DNA of 64,000 nt from JBBEAM01 sp040882845 (GTDB taxonomy: Bacteria; Pseudomonadota; Alphaproteobacteria; Kiloniellales; DSM-21159): assembly GCA_040882845.1 (NCBI GenBank), contig JBBEAM010000013.1, positions 186,001 through 250,000 of the forward strand, read 5' to 3'. This document shows positions 32,574 to 40,577 of the stretch, in pieces. How positions within the stretch are numbered: position 1 is the first letter of the stretch; every line of letters starts with the position of its first letter. The notes beneath the pieces were generated by a model. That model did no database searches, had not been told where the DNA came from, and saw only the letters and a list, made by a program, of their open reading frames with translations. A program made the position numbers and the translations under genes.

Positions 32574-34595
32574 ATGGCCACCACTCAAAGCACCTCCCCG
32601 GCTCCCTCCCAGGGCAAGGAATCGTTTGAAGCCCTGCTGCAGGAAAGCCTCGGCGAACACAACACGCTGGAAGGCACCGTCCTGCGCGGCATCGTGATCG
32701 AGGTCGAGAACGACGCCGTCGTCGTCGATGTCGGCCTGAAGTCCGAAGGCCGCATCGCGCTCAAGGAATTCACCCGCCACAGCGGCGAGGAAGCGCCCAA
32801 GAAGGGCGACGCGGTCGAGGTCTATCTCGAGCGCATGGAAGACAAGAACGGCGAGGCGATGCTGAGCCGCGAGAAGGCGCGCCGCGAGGAGGCCTGGAAC
32901 CAGCTGGAGAAGGCCTTCGAAGCCGCAGAGCGCGTCACCGGCCAGATCTTCGGCCGGGTCAAGGGCGGCTTCACCGTCGATCTCTCCGGCGCCGTGGCCT
33001 TCCTGCCCGGCAGCCAGGTCGACATCCGCCCGGTGCGCGACGTCACCCCGCTGATGCACACCCCGCAGCCCTTCCAGATCCTCAAGATGGACCGCAGCCG
33101 CGGCAACATCGTGGTCTCCCGCCGCGCCGTGCTGGAAGAGGATCGGGCCGAGCAGCGCAGCGAGCTGGTCGCCAACCTCAAGGAGGGCCAGGTGCTGACC
33201 GGCGTGGTCAAGAACATCACCGACTACGGCGCCTTCGTCGATCTCGGCGGCGTCGACGGTCTGCTCCACGTCACCGACATCTCCTGGAAGCGCATCAACC
33301 ACCCGACCGAATCCCTGGCCATCGGCCAGCAGGTGCAGGTGCAGGTGATCCGCTTCAACCCGGAGACCCAGCGCATCTCGCTGGGCATGAAACAGCTCGA
33401 GGCCGATCCCTGGGAAGGCGTCGCCTCCAAGTACCCGGTCGGCACCGCCTTCATGGGCCGGGTCACCAACATCACCGACTACGGCGCCTTCGTGGAGCTC
33501 GAGGCCGGGATCGAGGGGCTGGTCCACGTCTCCGAGATGAGCTGGACCAAGAAGAACGTCCACCCGGGCAAGATCGTCTCCACCTCCCAGGAAGTCGAGG
33601 TGATGATCCTCGACGTCGACGAGACCAAGCGCCGCATCTCGCTCGGCCTGAAGCAGATCCAGGCCAATCCCTGGAACGAGTTCCAGGAGAAGTACCCGAG
33701 CGGCAGCGAGATCGAAGGCGAGGTCAAGAACATCACCGAGTTCGGGCTGTTCGTCGGCCTGCCGGGCGATATCGACGGCATGGTCCATCTCTCCGACCTG
33801 TCCTGGGACCAGTCCGGCGAGGAAGCCGTGAAGCCCTACGAGAAGGGCCAGATGGTCAAGGTCAAGGTGCTCGACGTGGATACCGATAAGGAGCGCATCT
33901 CGCTCGGCATCAAGCAGCTCGAGGCCGATCCCTTCGAGGGCGCGGCCGACAGCCTGAAGAAGGGCACGGTGGTGACCTGCACGGTGACCCAGGTCAACGA
34001 TGGCGGCGTCGAGGTCTCGATCAGCGATGGCGCGATCGGCTTCATCCGCAAGTCCGACCTGTCGCGCGAGCGCAGCGAGCAGCGGCCCGACCGCTTCGCT
34101 GTCGGCGAGAAGGTCGACGCCAAGATTACCTCGATCGACAAGAGGACCCGCAAGATCTCCCTGTCGATCAAGCAGCTGCAGATCGTCGAGGAGAAGCAGG
34201 CGATGGCCGAGTACGGCTCGACCGAATCCGGCGCCAGCCTGGGCGACATCCTGGGCGCCGCCCTGGGCAAGGCCCGCCAGGAGGCCGTCGCCAAGGAAGA
34301 CTCCAAGGGCAAGGAGGACAAGCCCGCCAAGTCCACCAAGGCGAAAGCCAAGGCTGAGGATAAGGCCGACGAGAAGGTCGACGATGACGCGGCCGACGCC
34401 GGAGAGGGCGAGGACGCCACCGAAAAGCAGGCCAAGGCCAAGAAGAAAGCCCCCGCCAAGAAGAAGGCGGCGGACAAGGATGAGGCTAAGGATGAGGCCA
34501 AGCAGGAGGACGCTTCCGCCGGGGAGGCCTCTGAGGAACCCGCCGCGGAGAGCGACGACTCCGGCGCCGAGGCCGGCGAGGAAGACAAGAAATAG
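32574..34595 (+). CDS. rpsA: 30S ribosomal protein S1 with long charged C-terminal tail
   Basis: A protein of 673 residues. The start MATTQSTSPAPSQGKESFEA at 32574 is set by AAAGGA upstream; the frame extends to 32484 without homology. Six S1/OB repeats occupy about 35-570, each with the G-V-x-N-I-T-x-(Y/F)-G-x-F-V pattern (VVKNITDYGAFVDLG, VTNITDYGAFVELEAG, VKNITEFGLFVGLPGD). They bind mRNA and help load it on the 30S subunit. The last 105 or so residues are a disordered Lys/Ala/Glu/Asp tail beyond normal S1 length. A strong terminator at 34631 follows, so transcription probably ends here. Confidence 0.95.
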   Translation: MATTQSTSPAPSQGKESFEALLQESLGEHNTLEGTVLRGIVIEVENDAVVVDVGLKSEGRIALKEFTRHSGEEAPKKGDAVEVYLERMEDKNGEAMLSREKARREEAWNQLEKAFEAAERVTGQIFGRVKGGFTVDLSGAVAFLPGSQVDIRPVRDVTPLMHTPQPFQILKMDRSRGNIVVSRRAVLEEDRAEQRSELVANLKEGQVLTGVVKNITDYGAFVDLGGVDGLLHVTDISWKRINHPTESLAIGQQVQVQVIRFNPETQRISLGMKQLEADPWEGVASKYPVGTAFMGRVTNITDYGAFVELEAGIEGLVHVSEMSWTKKNVHPGKIVSTSQEVEVMILDVDETKRRISLGLKQIQANPWNEFQEKYPSGSEIEGEVKNITEFGLFVGLPGDIDGMVHLSDLSWDQSGEEAVKPYEKGQMVKVKVLDVDTDKERISLGIKQLEADPFEGAADSLKKGTVVTCTVTQVNDGGVEVSISDGAIGFIRKSDLSRERSEQRPDRFAVGEKVDAKITSIDKRTRKISLSIKQLQIVEEKQAMAEYGSTESGASLGDILGAALGKARQEAVAKEDSKGKEDKPAKSTKAKAKAEDKADEKVDDDAADAGEGEDATEKQAKAKKKAPAKKKAADKDEAKDEAKQEDASAGEASEEPAAESDDSGAEAGEEDKK

Positions 34596-34630
34596 GTCTT
34601 TCTCTCCGCAGCGCGCCACGGCTTTTCAGA

Positions 34631-34662
34631 GGGGCCGGCCGCAAGGCCGGCCCCTTACTTTT
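34631..34662 (+). terminator. Rho-independent terminator after rpsA
   Basis: GGGGCCGGCC-GCAA-GGCCGGCCCC followed by TTACTTTT. A second stem, TACTTTTCCCT / AGGGAAAGTA (34656-34678), overlaps the T-run. The rest of the gap to ihfB (34680-34886) holds a GAGCC-GCAA-GGCTC hairpin at 34753-34766 but no clear promoter. Confidence 0.8.
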
Positions 34663-34886
34663 CCCTGAAGGGAAAGTACGTTGTTTCTTAACGGCTTATT
34701 CCTTGACGTCCGGGGTTATCTTTGGCAACGTTTTGCGTTCGTTGCGTCTGCCGAGCCGCAAGGCTCTTGCGCGGCGCGTAGCGACAGCGAGCATTTCGGG
34801 GGGCGGCGGTGCCGCTTCGCCATGTGCCCCGGGGGCGGGGCGTAGCGACTATGCCGGGCTCGGGGGAGCTTGGCGGGGGGAGTTCG

Positions 34887-35168
34887 ATGACCAAATCGGA
34901 GTTGATCCAGCGGATCGCCGACCACAACCCGCATCTCTATCATCGCGACGTCGAGCGCATCGTCAGCACCATCTTCGACGAGATCTCCGAGGCTTTGTCG
35001 CGCGGCGACCGGGTCGAGCTGCGCGGTTTCGGGGCCTTTTCGGTGAAGAAGCGCGACGCGCGGGTCGGCCGCAATCCGCGCACCGGAAGCTCGGTCCACG
35101 TCTCGGAGAAGCACGTTCCCTTCTTCAAGACCGGGAAACAGTTGCGTGAAAGGCTGAATGCCGATTGA
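34887..35168 (+). CDS. ihfB: Integration host factor subunit beta
   Basis: A 93-residue DNA-bending HU/IHF protein. The start MTKSELIQRIADHNPHLY at 34887 has GGGGGGAG upstream and is the family start; the longer frame to 34809 is not. The beta-arm is visible as ARVGRNPRTGSSVHVSEKHV, with the intercalating Pro in GRNPRTG, and ends VPFFKTGKQLRERLN. With IHF-alpha (not in this window) it shapes sigma-54 promoters and other complexes. It follows rpsA, as usual in proteobacteria, but behind a terminator and so with its own promoter. Confidence 0.95.
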   Translation: MTKSELIQRIADHNPHLYHRDVERIVSTIFDEISEALSRGDRVELRGFGAFSVKKRDARVGRNPRTGSSVHVSEKHVPFFKTGKQLRERLNAD

Positions 35169-35211
35169 CTAGGCGGGGTCTGACAACCCCAGAAGGTCGT
35201 TCCCTATCGCC

Positions 35212-35610
35212 GTGAAATCCGTTCTTCGTTTCATCGTCAAGTGGCTCCTGCTGGTGCCCTTCGCCGTTCTCGTGGTGGTCTTCTCGATCTCCAACCTGCA
35301 TGGCGTCACCCTCAGTTTCTGGCCGTTTTCCGAAACCCTGGCGCCGCCGGTCTTCCTGCTGGTGCTGGTCAGCCTGCTGCTCGGCTTCCTGGTCGGGGCG
35401 GCGGTGATGTGGCTGTCCGACGGCCGGGTGCGCCAGCGTGCGCGGCAGGAGCATCGCCGGGTCGGCGAGCTGGAGCGCGACGTCACCACCCTGAAGCACG
35501 AGCGTGACGCGGCGCGCGAGGAGGAACGCGCGGCGCGCAGCCGCCTGCCCGACTCCGGCCCCGACAATCCGGCCCGCAGCGGCGTCGTCATTCCTCCCCC
35601 CGCCGAGTAG
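35212..35610 (+). CDS. lapA: LapA-domain membrane protein
   Basis: A 132-residue protein with two membrane helices, at about 7-27 and 44-69, joined by the short loop SNLHGVTLSFWPFSETLAPP. A cytoplasmic coiled coil rich in Arg/Glu follows (about 75-112), with a Pro-rich end. That matches LapA/YciS, the partner of LapB in LPS assembly control in E. coli. LapB itself is not in view. The GTG start has AGAAGG upstream, and the gene follows ihfB as in many proteobacteria (rpsA-ihfB-lapA). Confidence 0.85.
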   Translation: MKSVLRFIVKWLLLVPFAVLVVVFSISNLHGVTLSFWPFSETLAPPVFLLVLVSLLLGFLVGAAVMWLSDGRVRQRARQEHRRVGELERDVTTLKHERDAAREEERAARSRLPDSGPDNPARSGVVIPPPAE

Positions 35611-35635
35611 CAGCCGAACAAGCGAGGTTCTCCCC

Positions 35636-36571
35636 ATGCGCATGATCTCCGCCGACGAGGTGAGGAGCGCTCTCGATTTTCCGTCGCTGGTCGAAGCGCT
35701 GCGCGCCATCTTCCGCGAAGGCGCCGCCAGCCCGGTGCGCCACCATCACGACATCGAAAAGACCGGGGAGCCGAACGGCACGCTGCTGCTGATGCCGGCC
35801 TGGAGCGAGGCCTACATCGGCGTCAAGGTGGTCGCGGTCACCCCCGGCAACGCCGAGCGCGGCCTGCCGGCGGTGCAAGGCACCTACATGCTGCTCGACG
35901 GCACCACCGGCGAGCTGGCGGCCCTGGTCGACGGGCCGATGCTGACCGTGCGGCGCACCGCCGCCGCCTCGGCGCTGGCCGCAGACTACCTGGCGCGCAA
36001 GGACGCCCAACACCTGGTCATGGTCGGCACCGGCGCGCTGGCGCCGCACCTGATCGAAGCCCATGCCGCCGTGCGGCCGATCGAAAAGGTCACCATCTGG
36101 GGCCGCCATCCGGAAAAGGCCGAGGCCCTGGCCGAGGCCCTGAACGGCCAGGAGGTTCTGTCGGTGAACTTCTCGACCGATCTCGAGGCCGCGGTGGCCG
36201 AGGCCGACGTGATCTCCTGCGCCACGCTCAGCACCGAGCCGCTGATCCTCGGGGACTGGCTGAAGCCCGGCCAGCACCTCGATCTGGTCGGCGCCTTCCG
36301 CCCCGACATGCGCGAGACCGACGACGCCTGCATGCGCGCCGCCCGGGTCTTCGTCGACACCCGCGCCGGCGCCACCAAGGAGGCCGGCGACATCGTCCAG
36401 GCAATCGACAGCGGCGCCCTCACCCCCGAGGCCATCGCCGCCGACTTCTTCGAGCTGACCCAGGACAAGACCCAGGGGCGTGGAAGCGACACCGAGATCA
36501 CCCTGTTCAAATCCGTCGGCTCCGCCCTGGAAGATCTCGCCGGCGCCACCCTGGCGGTGGAGCGGGCATAA
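35636..36571 (+). CDS. Ornithine cyclodeaminase / mu-crystallin family protein
   Basis: A 311-residue NAD(P)-binding enzyme. The start MRMISADEVRSALDFPSLVE at 35636 has GAGG upstream; a longer frame into lapA is non-coding. LPAVQGTYMLLDGTTGELAAL, VDGPMLTVRRTAAASALAA and the dinucleotide motif VMVGTGALAPHLIEAHAA are family features, as is LVGAFRPDMRETDD. The family includes ornithine cyclodeaminase, ketimine reductases and 1-pyrroline-2-carboxylate reductase, which cannot be told apart here. Its presence between lapA and pyrF is an insertion in the usual order, with no obvious partner gene. Confidence 0.88.
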   Translation: MRMISADEVRSALDFPSLVEALRAIFREGAASPVRHHHDIEKTGEPNGTLLLMPAWSEAYIGVKVVAVTPGNAERGLPAVQGTYMLLDGTTGELAALVDGPMLTVRRTAAASALAADYLARKDAQHLVMVGTGALAPHLIEAHAAVRPIEKVTIWGRHPEKAEALAEALNGQEVLSVNFSTDLEAAVAEADVISCATLSTEPLILGDWLKPGQHLDLVGAFRPDMRETDDACMRAARVFVDTRAGATKEAGDIVQAIDSGALTPEAIAADFFELTQDKTQGRGSDTEITLFKSVGSALEDLAGATLAVERA

Positions 36572-36657
36572 AAGGCGTAGTCCGGCGGCCTATTTCTCTT
36601 CCTAGCTGCAGCCGCCTACCCTAGAGTTTTCCTGGGGAACCGCAGACCGGGGGCGTT

Positions 36658-37629
36658 ATGGGGGAAGAAACGGCGCCGGAGGAGAGACCCAACAAACTGC
36701 CCGTGATCGCCACGGCGCGGGAGACCTACGCGGTCATCCTGCGCAATCCCGGTGCGTTCCTCGCAGCCGCGGCGCTACCTTTCGCGATCTACGTGCTGAT
36801 CGGTGCGATGTACCGCTATGTTCTGGGTTCGGGACTCTGGGACTATCTGCTCACCCAGGGTTATCGCACCCCGGACCGCCTTACATTGGAGATCCTTGTC
36901 AGGATTGCAGACGAGTTTCTCACTTTGCTCGCCATCACGACGCTTGGCCTTGGCTGGCACTGTTTCGTGCTCCTCGAGAGCCGTAAACCTCGCTTTCGTG
37001 ATGCAGCCTTCCGGCACTGGCGGCGTTGGCGCTATTTCTTTTGGGCCTTGGTCGTAACCTGCTTGGCGAGTTTCGCGGTAGGCGCGGTGAATCGCTTCGC
37101 CACTGATGCCGCAAGAGCGATTTTCGTCGGAGATGCGCCTTCAGATGCCCTGAATTTCTACGTTGCGATGGGCGTCAATCTGCTTGTTCTCGCGCTTTGC
37201 GCGCTTTGGGTGCGGATATGCCTAGTCCTGCCGGTAGTAGCGGTCAGTCAGGAGCCCTATGGGCTACGGGCTTCTTGGCGCGACACGAGCGGACTAACGA
37301 TCAGGTTCTTTTTCATCCTCTTACTGCTTTACATTCCCTTCAGCGGCTTCATGTCTCTCGTCAGCTACGCCTATCACAGCGTCTTCTGGGCACAGCCCTA
37401 TCTGATCTATCCGAGCGACCTCGCCATATTCGCAGGATTTGCCCATATTGCTCTTCACAATACCCTCTTCATGGGCATCGTCATCAGCCTTCTTTCGGTG
37501 CTCTTCCTCGAGCTGAAGGGTCGCGAGCTGGCGCTGGCCGAGCTGGCGGAGGACCAGAGCCGTCCGTCTCTGGGCAGCAGACTGCGTGCCGCTGTCGTCT
37601 GCGCCAGATACTGGCGCCCGCCGGATTGA
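36658..37629 (+). CDS. Multi-spanning membrane protein with SWRDT motif, unknown function
   Basis: A 323-residue protein with about six hydrophobic segments (FLAAAALPFAIYVLIGAMYR, YFFWALVVTCLASFAVGAVN and others) and a polar C-terminus. I recognise no named family. The central run VVAVSQEPYGLRASWRDTSG, followed by a hydrophobic helix with ILLL and a Pro, matches the second membrane protein at 38492 (AGKVYGPKDSWRDTVG, helix with ILLL and Pro). The two are therefore likely paralogues flanking pyrF. Its base composition is noticeably less GC-rich than its neighbours, most clearly at about 36780-37500. Confidence 0.75.
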   Translation: MGEETAPEERPNKLPVIATARETYAVILRNPGAFLAAAALPFAIYVLIGAMYRYVLGSGLWDYLLTQGYRTPDRLTLEILVRIADEFLTLLAITTLGLGWHCFVLLESRKPRFRDAAFRHWRRWRYFFWALVVTCLASFAVGAVNRFATDAARAIFVGDAPSDALNFYVAMGVNLLVLALCALWVRICLVLPVVAVSQEPYGLRASWRDTSGLTIRFFFILLLLYIPFSGFMSLVSYAYHSVFWAQPYLIYPSDLAIFAGFAHIALHNTLFMGIVISLLSVLFLELKGRELALAELAEDQSRPSLGSRLRAAVVCARYWRPPD

Positions 37630-37733
37630 GCGCCTTCCACCGTACCGCCTCGCCTCCCATGCGCCCCTGGCAACCCAGCCAGACTCGATTGCCGGATGAC
37701 CCTCCGCGGCGGCTCTGCTAGAAGATTCGGGCT

Positions 37734-38495
37734 ATGAGCGTACAAGCCGCCACGCCGTCCGCCGATCCCCTCGCCGCGCGTCCCTCCCCTGCGGAGCGCA
37801 TCTTCGTTGCGCTGGACACCACCGATCTGGCGCGCGCGCAGGCGCTGGCCCAGGCGCTGTCGGGTCTTGTCGGGGGGCTCAAGGTCGGCAAGGAGTTCTT
37901 CACCGCCCACGGACCCGAGGGGGTGCGCGCGGCGGTCGGCGGCGAGCCGCTGTTCCTCGATCTCAAGTATCACGACATTCCCAACACCGTGGCCGGGGCG
38001 ATCCGCGCGTCGATCCGGCTGCGCCCTAGGATCGTCAACGTCCATGCCTCGGGCGGTCCGGCGATGCTGCAGGCGGCCGCCCAGGCGGCCCGCGAGGCGG
38101 CCGAGGATGCCGAGATCGAACGGCCGCTGGTGCTGGCGGTGACGGTGCTGACCAGCCTCGACGATGCCGACCTAGAGGCCGTCGGGCAGAAGGGTCCAGC
38201 CGCCGAGCAGGTGGTGCGTCTCGCCCGCCTGGCCGAGGACTGCGGCCTCGACGGCGTGGTCTGCAGCCCCCGGGAGATCGCTGCCCTGCGTGCCGCTTGC
38301 GGTCCCGCATTCAAGCTGCTGGTGCCCGGCATCCGGCCGGACTGGTCGGAAAGCGGCGATCAGAAACGCGCCGCCACGCCGGCCGAGGCGGTCGCCGCCG
38401 GCGCCGACTTCCTGGTGATCGGCCGGCCGATCAGCGCCGCGCCCGACCCGGCGGAAGCCGCCCGGCGGATTGCCGGCGAGCTCGAGGGACTATGA
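37734..38495 (+). CDS. pyrF: Orotidine 5'-phosphate decarboxylase
   Basis: A 253-residue enzyme making UMP from OMP in pyrimidine synthesis. The catalytic Lys/Asp set is in LFLDLKYHDIPNTVAGAI (DxKxxD), FVALDTTDLARAQALAQAL is the first barrel strand, VLAVTVLTSLDDADL and VPGIRPDWSESGDQKRAATP hold the phosphate loop, and VIGRPISAAPDPAEAAR closes the barrel. A 20-residue N-terminal extension precedes the barrel; no clear ribosome site is visible before the ATG. The stop overlaps the next gene's ATG. Confidence 0.95.
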   Translation: MSVQAATPSADPLAARPSPAERIFVALDTTDLARAQALAQALSGLVGGLKVGKEFFTAHGPEGVRAAVGGEPLFLDLKYHDIPNTVAGAIRASIRLRPRIVNVHASGGPAMLQAAAQAAREAAEDAEIERPLVLAVTVLTSLDDADLEAVGQKGPAAEQVVRLARLAEDCGLDGVVCSPREIAALRAACGPAFKLLVPGIRPDWSESGDQKRAATPAEAVAAGADFLVIGRPISAAPDPAEAARRIAGELEGL

Positions 38496-39271
38496 GCCGA
38501 AGCCTGCAGCCCCTGCCGATCCTGGATAGCGTGGGCGAGGTCTTCCGCGGGCTGCTTCGGCATATCCGCTATCTGCCGCGGCTTGCGCTGCTGCCCTTCA
38601 CCCTGTCCTTCGCGCTGATCCTGCTCAAGTTCCTGACCGAGTCGGACCCGCTGCGGCTGCTGTTCAATCTGGCCGACATCTTCCCCGTTGCCTTGTTCAG
38701 CTTCCTGTGGTTCCGGCTGCTGCTCTATGGCCCCAACCCGGAGACGCTGCGCCCGCTGCCGCCCTTCGGCGAGGCCTTCCGCCGCTTCGTGATCTACAAC
38801 CTGCTGCTGCTGGCGCCCTTGCTGGTGCTGCAGGAAATGCTGCCCGCGCCGCCGCCGCCCGGCACCGAGCCGGCGCAGGTCGAGGCGCAGGCCCGCGAGC
38901 AGCTCGGCCCGATGCTGCTGCTGATGCCGCTGCTGTTCCTCTACATCGTCGTCATGGCGGGTATGAGCTTCCTGTTTCCCGCCACCGCTGCGGGCAAGGT
39001 CTATGGTCCCAAGGACTCCTGGCGCGACACCGTCGGCATCAAGTTCGCGATCTTCATGATCCTGCTCCTGGTCGTGTTCCCGGCGCTGCTGGCGCTCGAG
39101 CTGCTCAGCATCCCCTTCGACGTGATCCAGGCGCTGTCGGGCCTGGTCGTGCCCCAGCTGCTGCTCGTCGCGGTCGCCGGCTATGTCCTCCAGGCGCTTG
39201 TCACCGGGGTGCTGACCCAGGCCTATCGGACACGCTTCGGCTGGACTCCGCCGCCGCCTTCGACTACCTGA
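38492..39271 (+). CDS. Multi-spanning membrane protein with SWRDT motif, paralogue of the 36658 product
   Basis: A 259-residue protein, translationally coupled to pyrF (ATGA) and lying 5 bases before trpF. It has five or six hydrophobic stretches and a Pro-rich periplasmic-type loop (APPPPGTEPAQVEAQ). The motif KVYGPKDSWRDTVGIKF sits before a helix with ILLL, as in the product at 36658, and the N-terminal pattern (about 20 polar residues, then LPRLALLPFTLSFALI) is also shared. Function is unknown. In the operon it separates two biosynthetic genes. Confidence 0.78.
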   Translation: MSRSLQPLPILDSVGEVFRGLLRHIRYLPRLALLPFTLSFALILLKFLTESDPLRLLFNLADIFPVALFSFLWFRLLLYGPNPETLRPLPPFGEAFRRFVIYNLLLLAPLLVLQEMLPAPPPPGTEPAQVEAQAREQLGPMLLLMPLLFLYIVVMAGMSFLFPATAAGKVYGPKDSWRDTVGIKFAIFMILLLVVFPALLALELLSIPFDVIQALSGLVVPQLLLVAVAGYVLQALVTGVLTQAYRTRFGWTPPPPSTT

Positions 39272-39276
39272 GCGTC

Positions 39277-39924
39277 ATGGCACTCGAGGTGAAAATCTGC
39301 GGCGTCAACACGCCCGAGACGGCGGCCGCCGTCTCCAAGGCCGGGGCGCAGCTGGCCGGGCTGGTGTTCTATCCCAAGAGCCCACGCGCCCTGACCCCCG
39401 CCCAGGCGGCCCAGGTCGCCGCGGCCATCGCGCCGGGCATCGCCAAGGTCGGACTGTTCGTCGATCCCGCGGACGCACAGCTCGAAGCGGTCCTGAAGGC
39501 CGTTCCGCTCGACCTGCTGCAGCTGCATGGGGAGGAAACGCCGCAGCGGCTGGCGGCGATCAAGGCGCGCTTCGAGTTGCCGGTGATGAAGGTGCTGAAG
39601 ATGGCCCGGGCCGCGGACCTGGACCAGGTCAAGGCCTATGCCGGCGTGGCCGACCGCTTTCTGTTCGATGCCCGCCCGCCCAAGGACCGCAAGGACGCCC
39701 TGCCCGGCGGCAACGCCGTCGCCTTCGACTGGCGGATCCTCGCCGGCAAGCGCTTTCCCAAGCCCTGGATGCTGGCCGGCGGGCTGAAGCCCGAGAATCT
39801 TCGCCAGGCGGTGGAAATCTCCGGCGCGACGGCGGTCGATGCCTCCTCCGGCGTGGAGAGCTCGCCCGGCGTCAAGGATCCGGAGAAGATCCGCGCCTTT
39901 CTGGCCGCCGCCCGGGCGCTGTAA
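39277..39924 (+). CDS. trpF: Phosphoribosylanthranilate isomerase
   Basis: A 215-residue TIM barrel catalysing the third step of tryptophan synthesis. VKICGVNTPETAAAVSKAGA holds the catalytic Cys. LAGLVFYPKSPRALTPAQA, KVGLFVDPADAQLEAVL, LLQLHGEETPQRLAAIK and the C-terminal LAGGLKPENLRQAVEIS with AVDASSGVESSPGVKDPEKI (catalytic Asp and phosphate site) are all typical. The start at 39277 lies inside a longer open frame. trpF is normally followed by trpB in this group; here three lipid genes on the other strand (39929-42115) intervene. Confidence 0.96.
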   Translation: MALEVKICGVNTPETAAAVSKAGAQLAGLVFYPKSPRALTPAQAAQVAAAIAPGIAKVGLFVDPADAQLEAVLKAVPLDLLQLHGEETPQRLAAIKARFELPVMKVLKMARAADLDQVKAYAGVADRFLFDARPPKDRKDALPGGNAVAFDWRILAGKRFPKPWMLAGGLKPENLRQAVEISGATAVDASSGVESSPGVKDPEKIRAFLAAARAL

Positions 39925-39928
39925 GCTC

Positions 39929-40570
39929 CTACTCCCAGGTTGGAAAGCTCCCCTCCGCCGCCAGCGCCTGCATGGCGCCGTCGAGCGCGGCCATGAAGGA
40001 CTGCCGTTCGCCGGTCCAGGCCAGCGGCTTGCCGACGAAGACGTCGCAGAAGAAGGGCACCGGCAGGTATTCCCCCTTGGGCAGCACCTTGCCCAGGCCG
40101 TGCAGGAAGACCGGCGTCACCGGCACCTCGGGGTGGCGCTTGGCGAGGTGGGCGATGCCGGTCTTGAAGGCCGAGAGCCGTTCCGCCTCGCCGCGGCTGC
40201 CCTCGGGAAAGAGGATCAGGATGCCGCCCGCCGCCAGCGCCGCGTCGCAGGCGGCCAGGGGGTCGCCGCCGCGCGCCGAGACTTTCCGGCTGAGCGGGAT
40301 GATGCCGATCATCCGGCTGGCGAACCAGGCCAGCGCCCGGTTCTTCAGGAAATAGTCCGCCGCCGCCACGGGATGCAGCTTCGGCAAGGCCCGGCGCGGA
40401 AACAGGGTCATCAGCGCCAGGGTGTCCAGATGACTGTTGTGGTTGGCGACCAGGATCGCCGGTCCCTGCTTCGGCAGGCGGTGGCGGTGGCGGACGTTGA
40501 GGCCCAGGACCACCAGCACGAAGGGCCGCACGATCAGCAGAAAGAACAGATGCCGCAGCAGCCGGGTCAT
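39929..40570 (-). CDS. 1-acyl-glycerol-3-phosphate acyltransferase (PlsC-type)
   Basis: A 213-residue acyltransferase. Motif I is NHNSHLDTLAL (HX4D), motif II surrounds IIPLSRKVSARGGDP, and motif III is FPEGSRGEAE. One N-terminal membrane helix (LRHLFFLLIVRPFVLVVLGL) anchors it. It should acylate a lysophospholipid or similar glycerol phosphate. It is the last gene of the three-gene run ynbA-ynbB-acyltransferase, 7 bases after ynbB, suggesting one pathway: acylation, CDP activation and head-group transfer. It converges with trpF. Confidence 0.88.
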   Translation of the reverse strand: MTRLLRHLFFLLIVRPFVLVVLGLNVRHRHRLPKQGPAILVANHNSHLDTLALMTLFPRRALPKLHPVAAADYFLKNRALAWFASRMIGIIPLSRKVSARGGDPLAACDAALAAGGILILFPEGSRGEAERLSAFKTGIAHLAKRHPEVPVTPVFLHGLGKVLPKGEYLPVPFFCDVFVGKPLAWTGERQSFMAALDGAMQALAAEGSFPTWE

Positions 40571-40577
40571 CGCCGCC

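Noticed and set aside
32550..34619. 689-residue minus-strand frame opposite rpsA
   Set aside because: Antisense shadow of a gene with strong codon bias; composition (Leu/Gly/Asp/Val-rich) has no family features.
34680..34886. Hidden gene or promoter in the ihfB leader
   Set aside because: TTGACG at 34703 has no matching -10 at 16-18 bases, and the frames there have no homology-like features.
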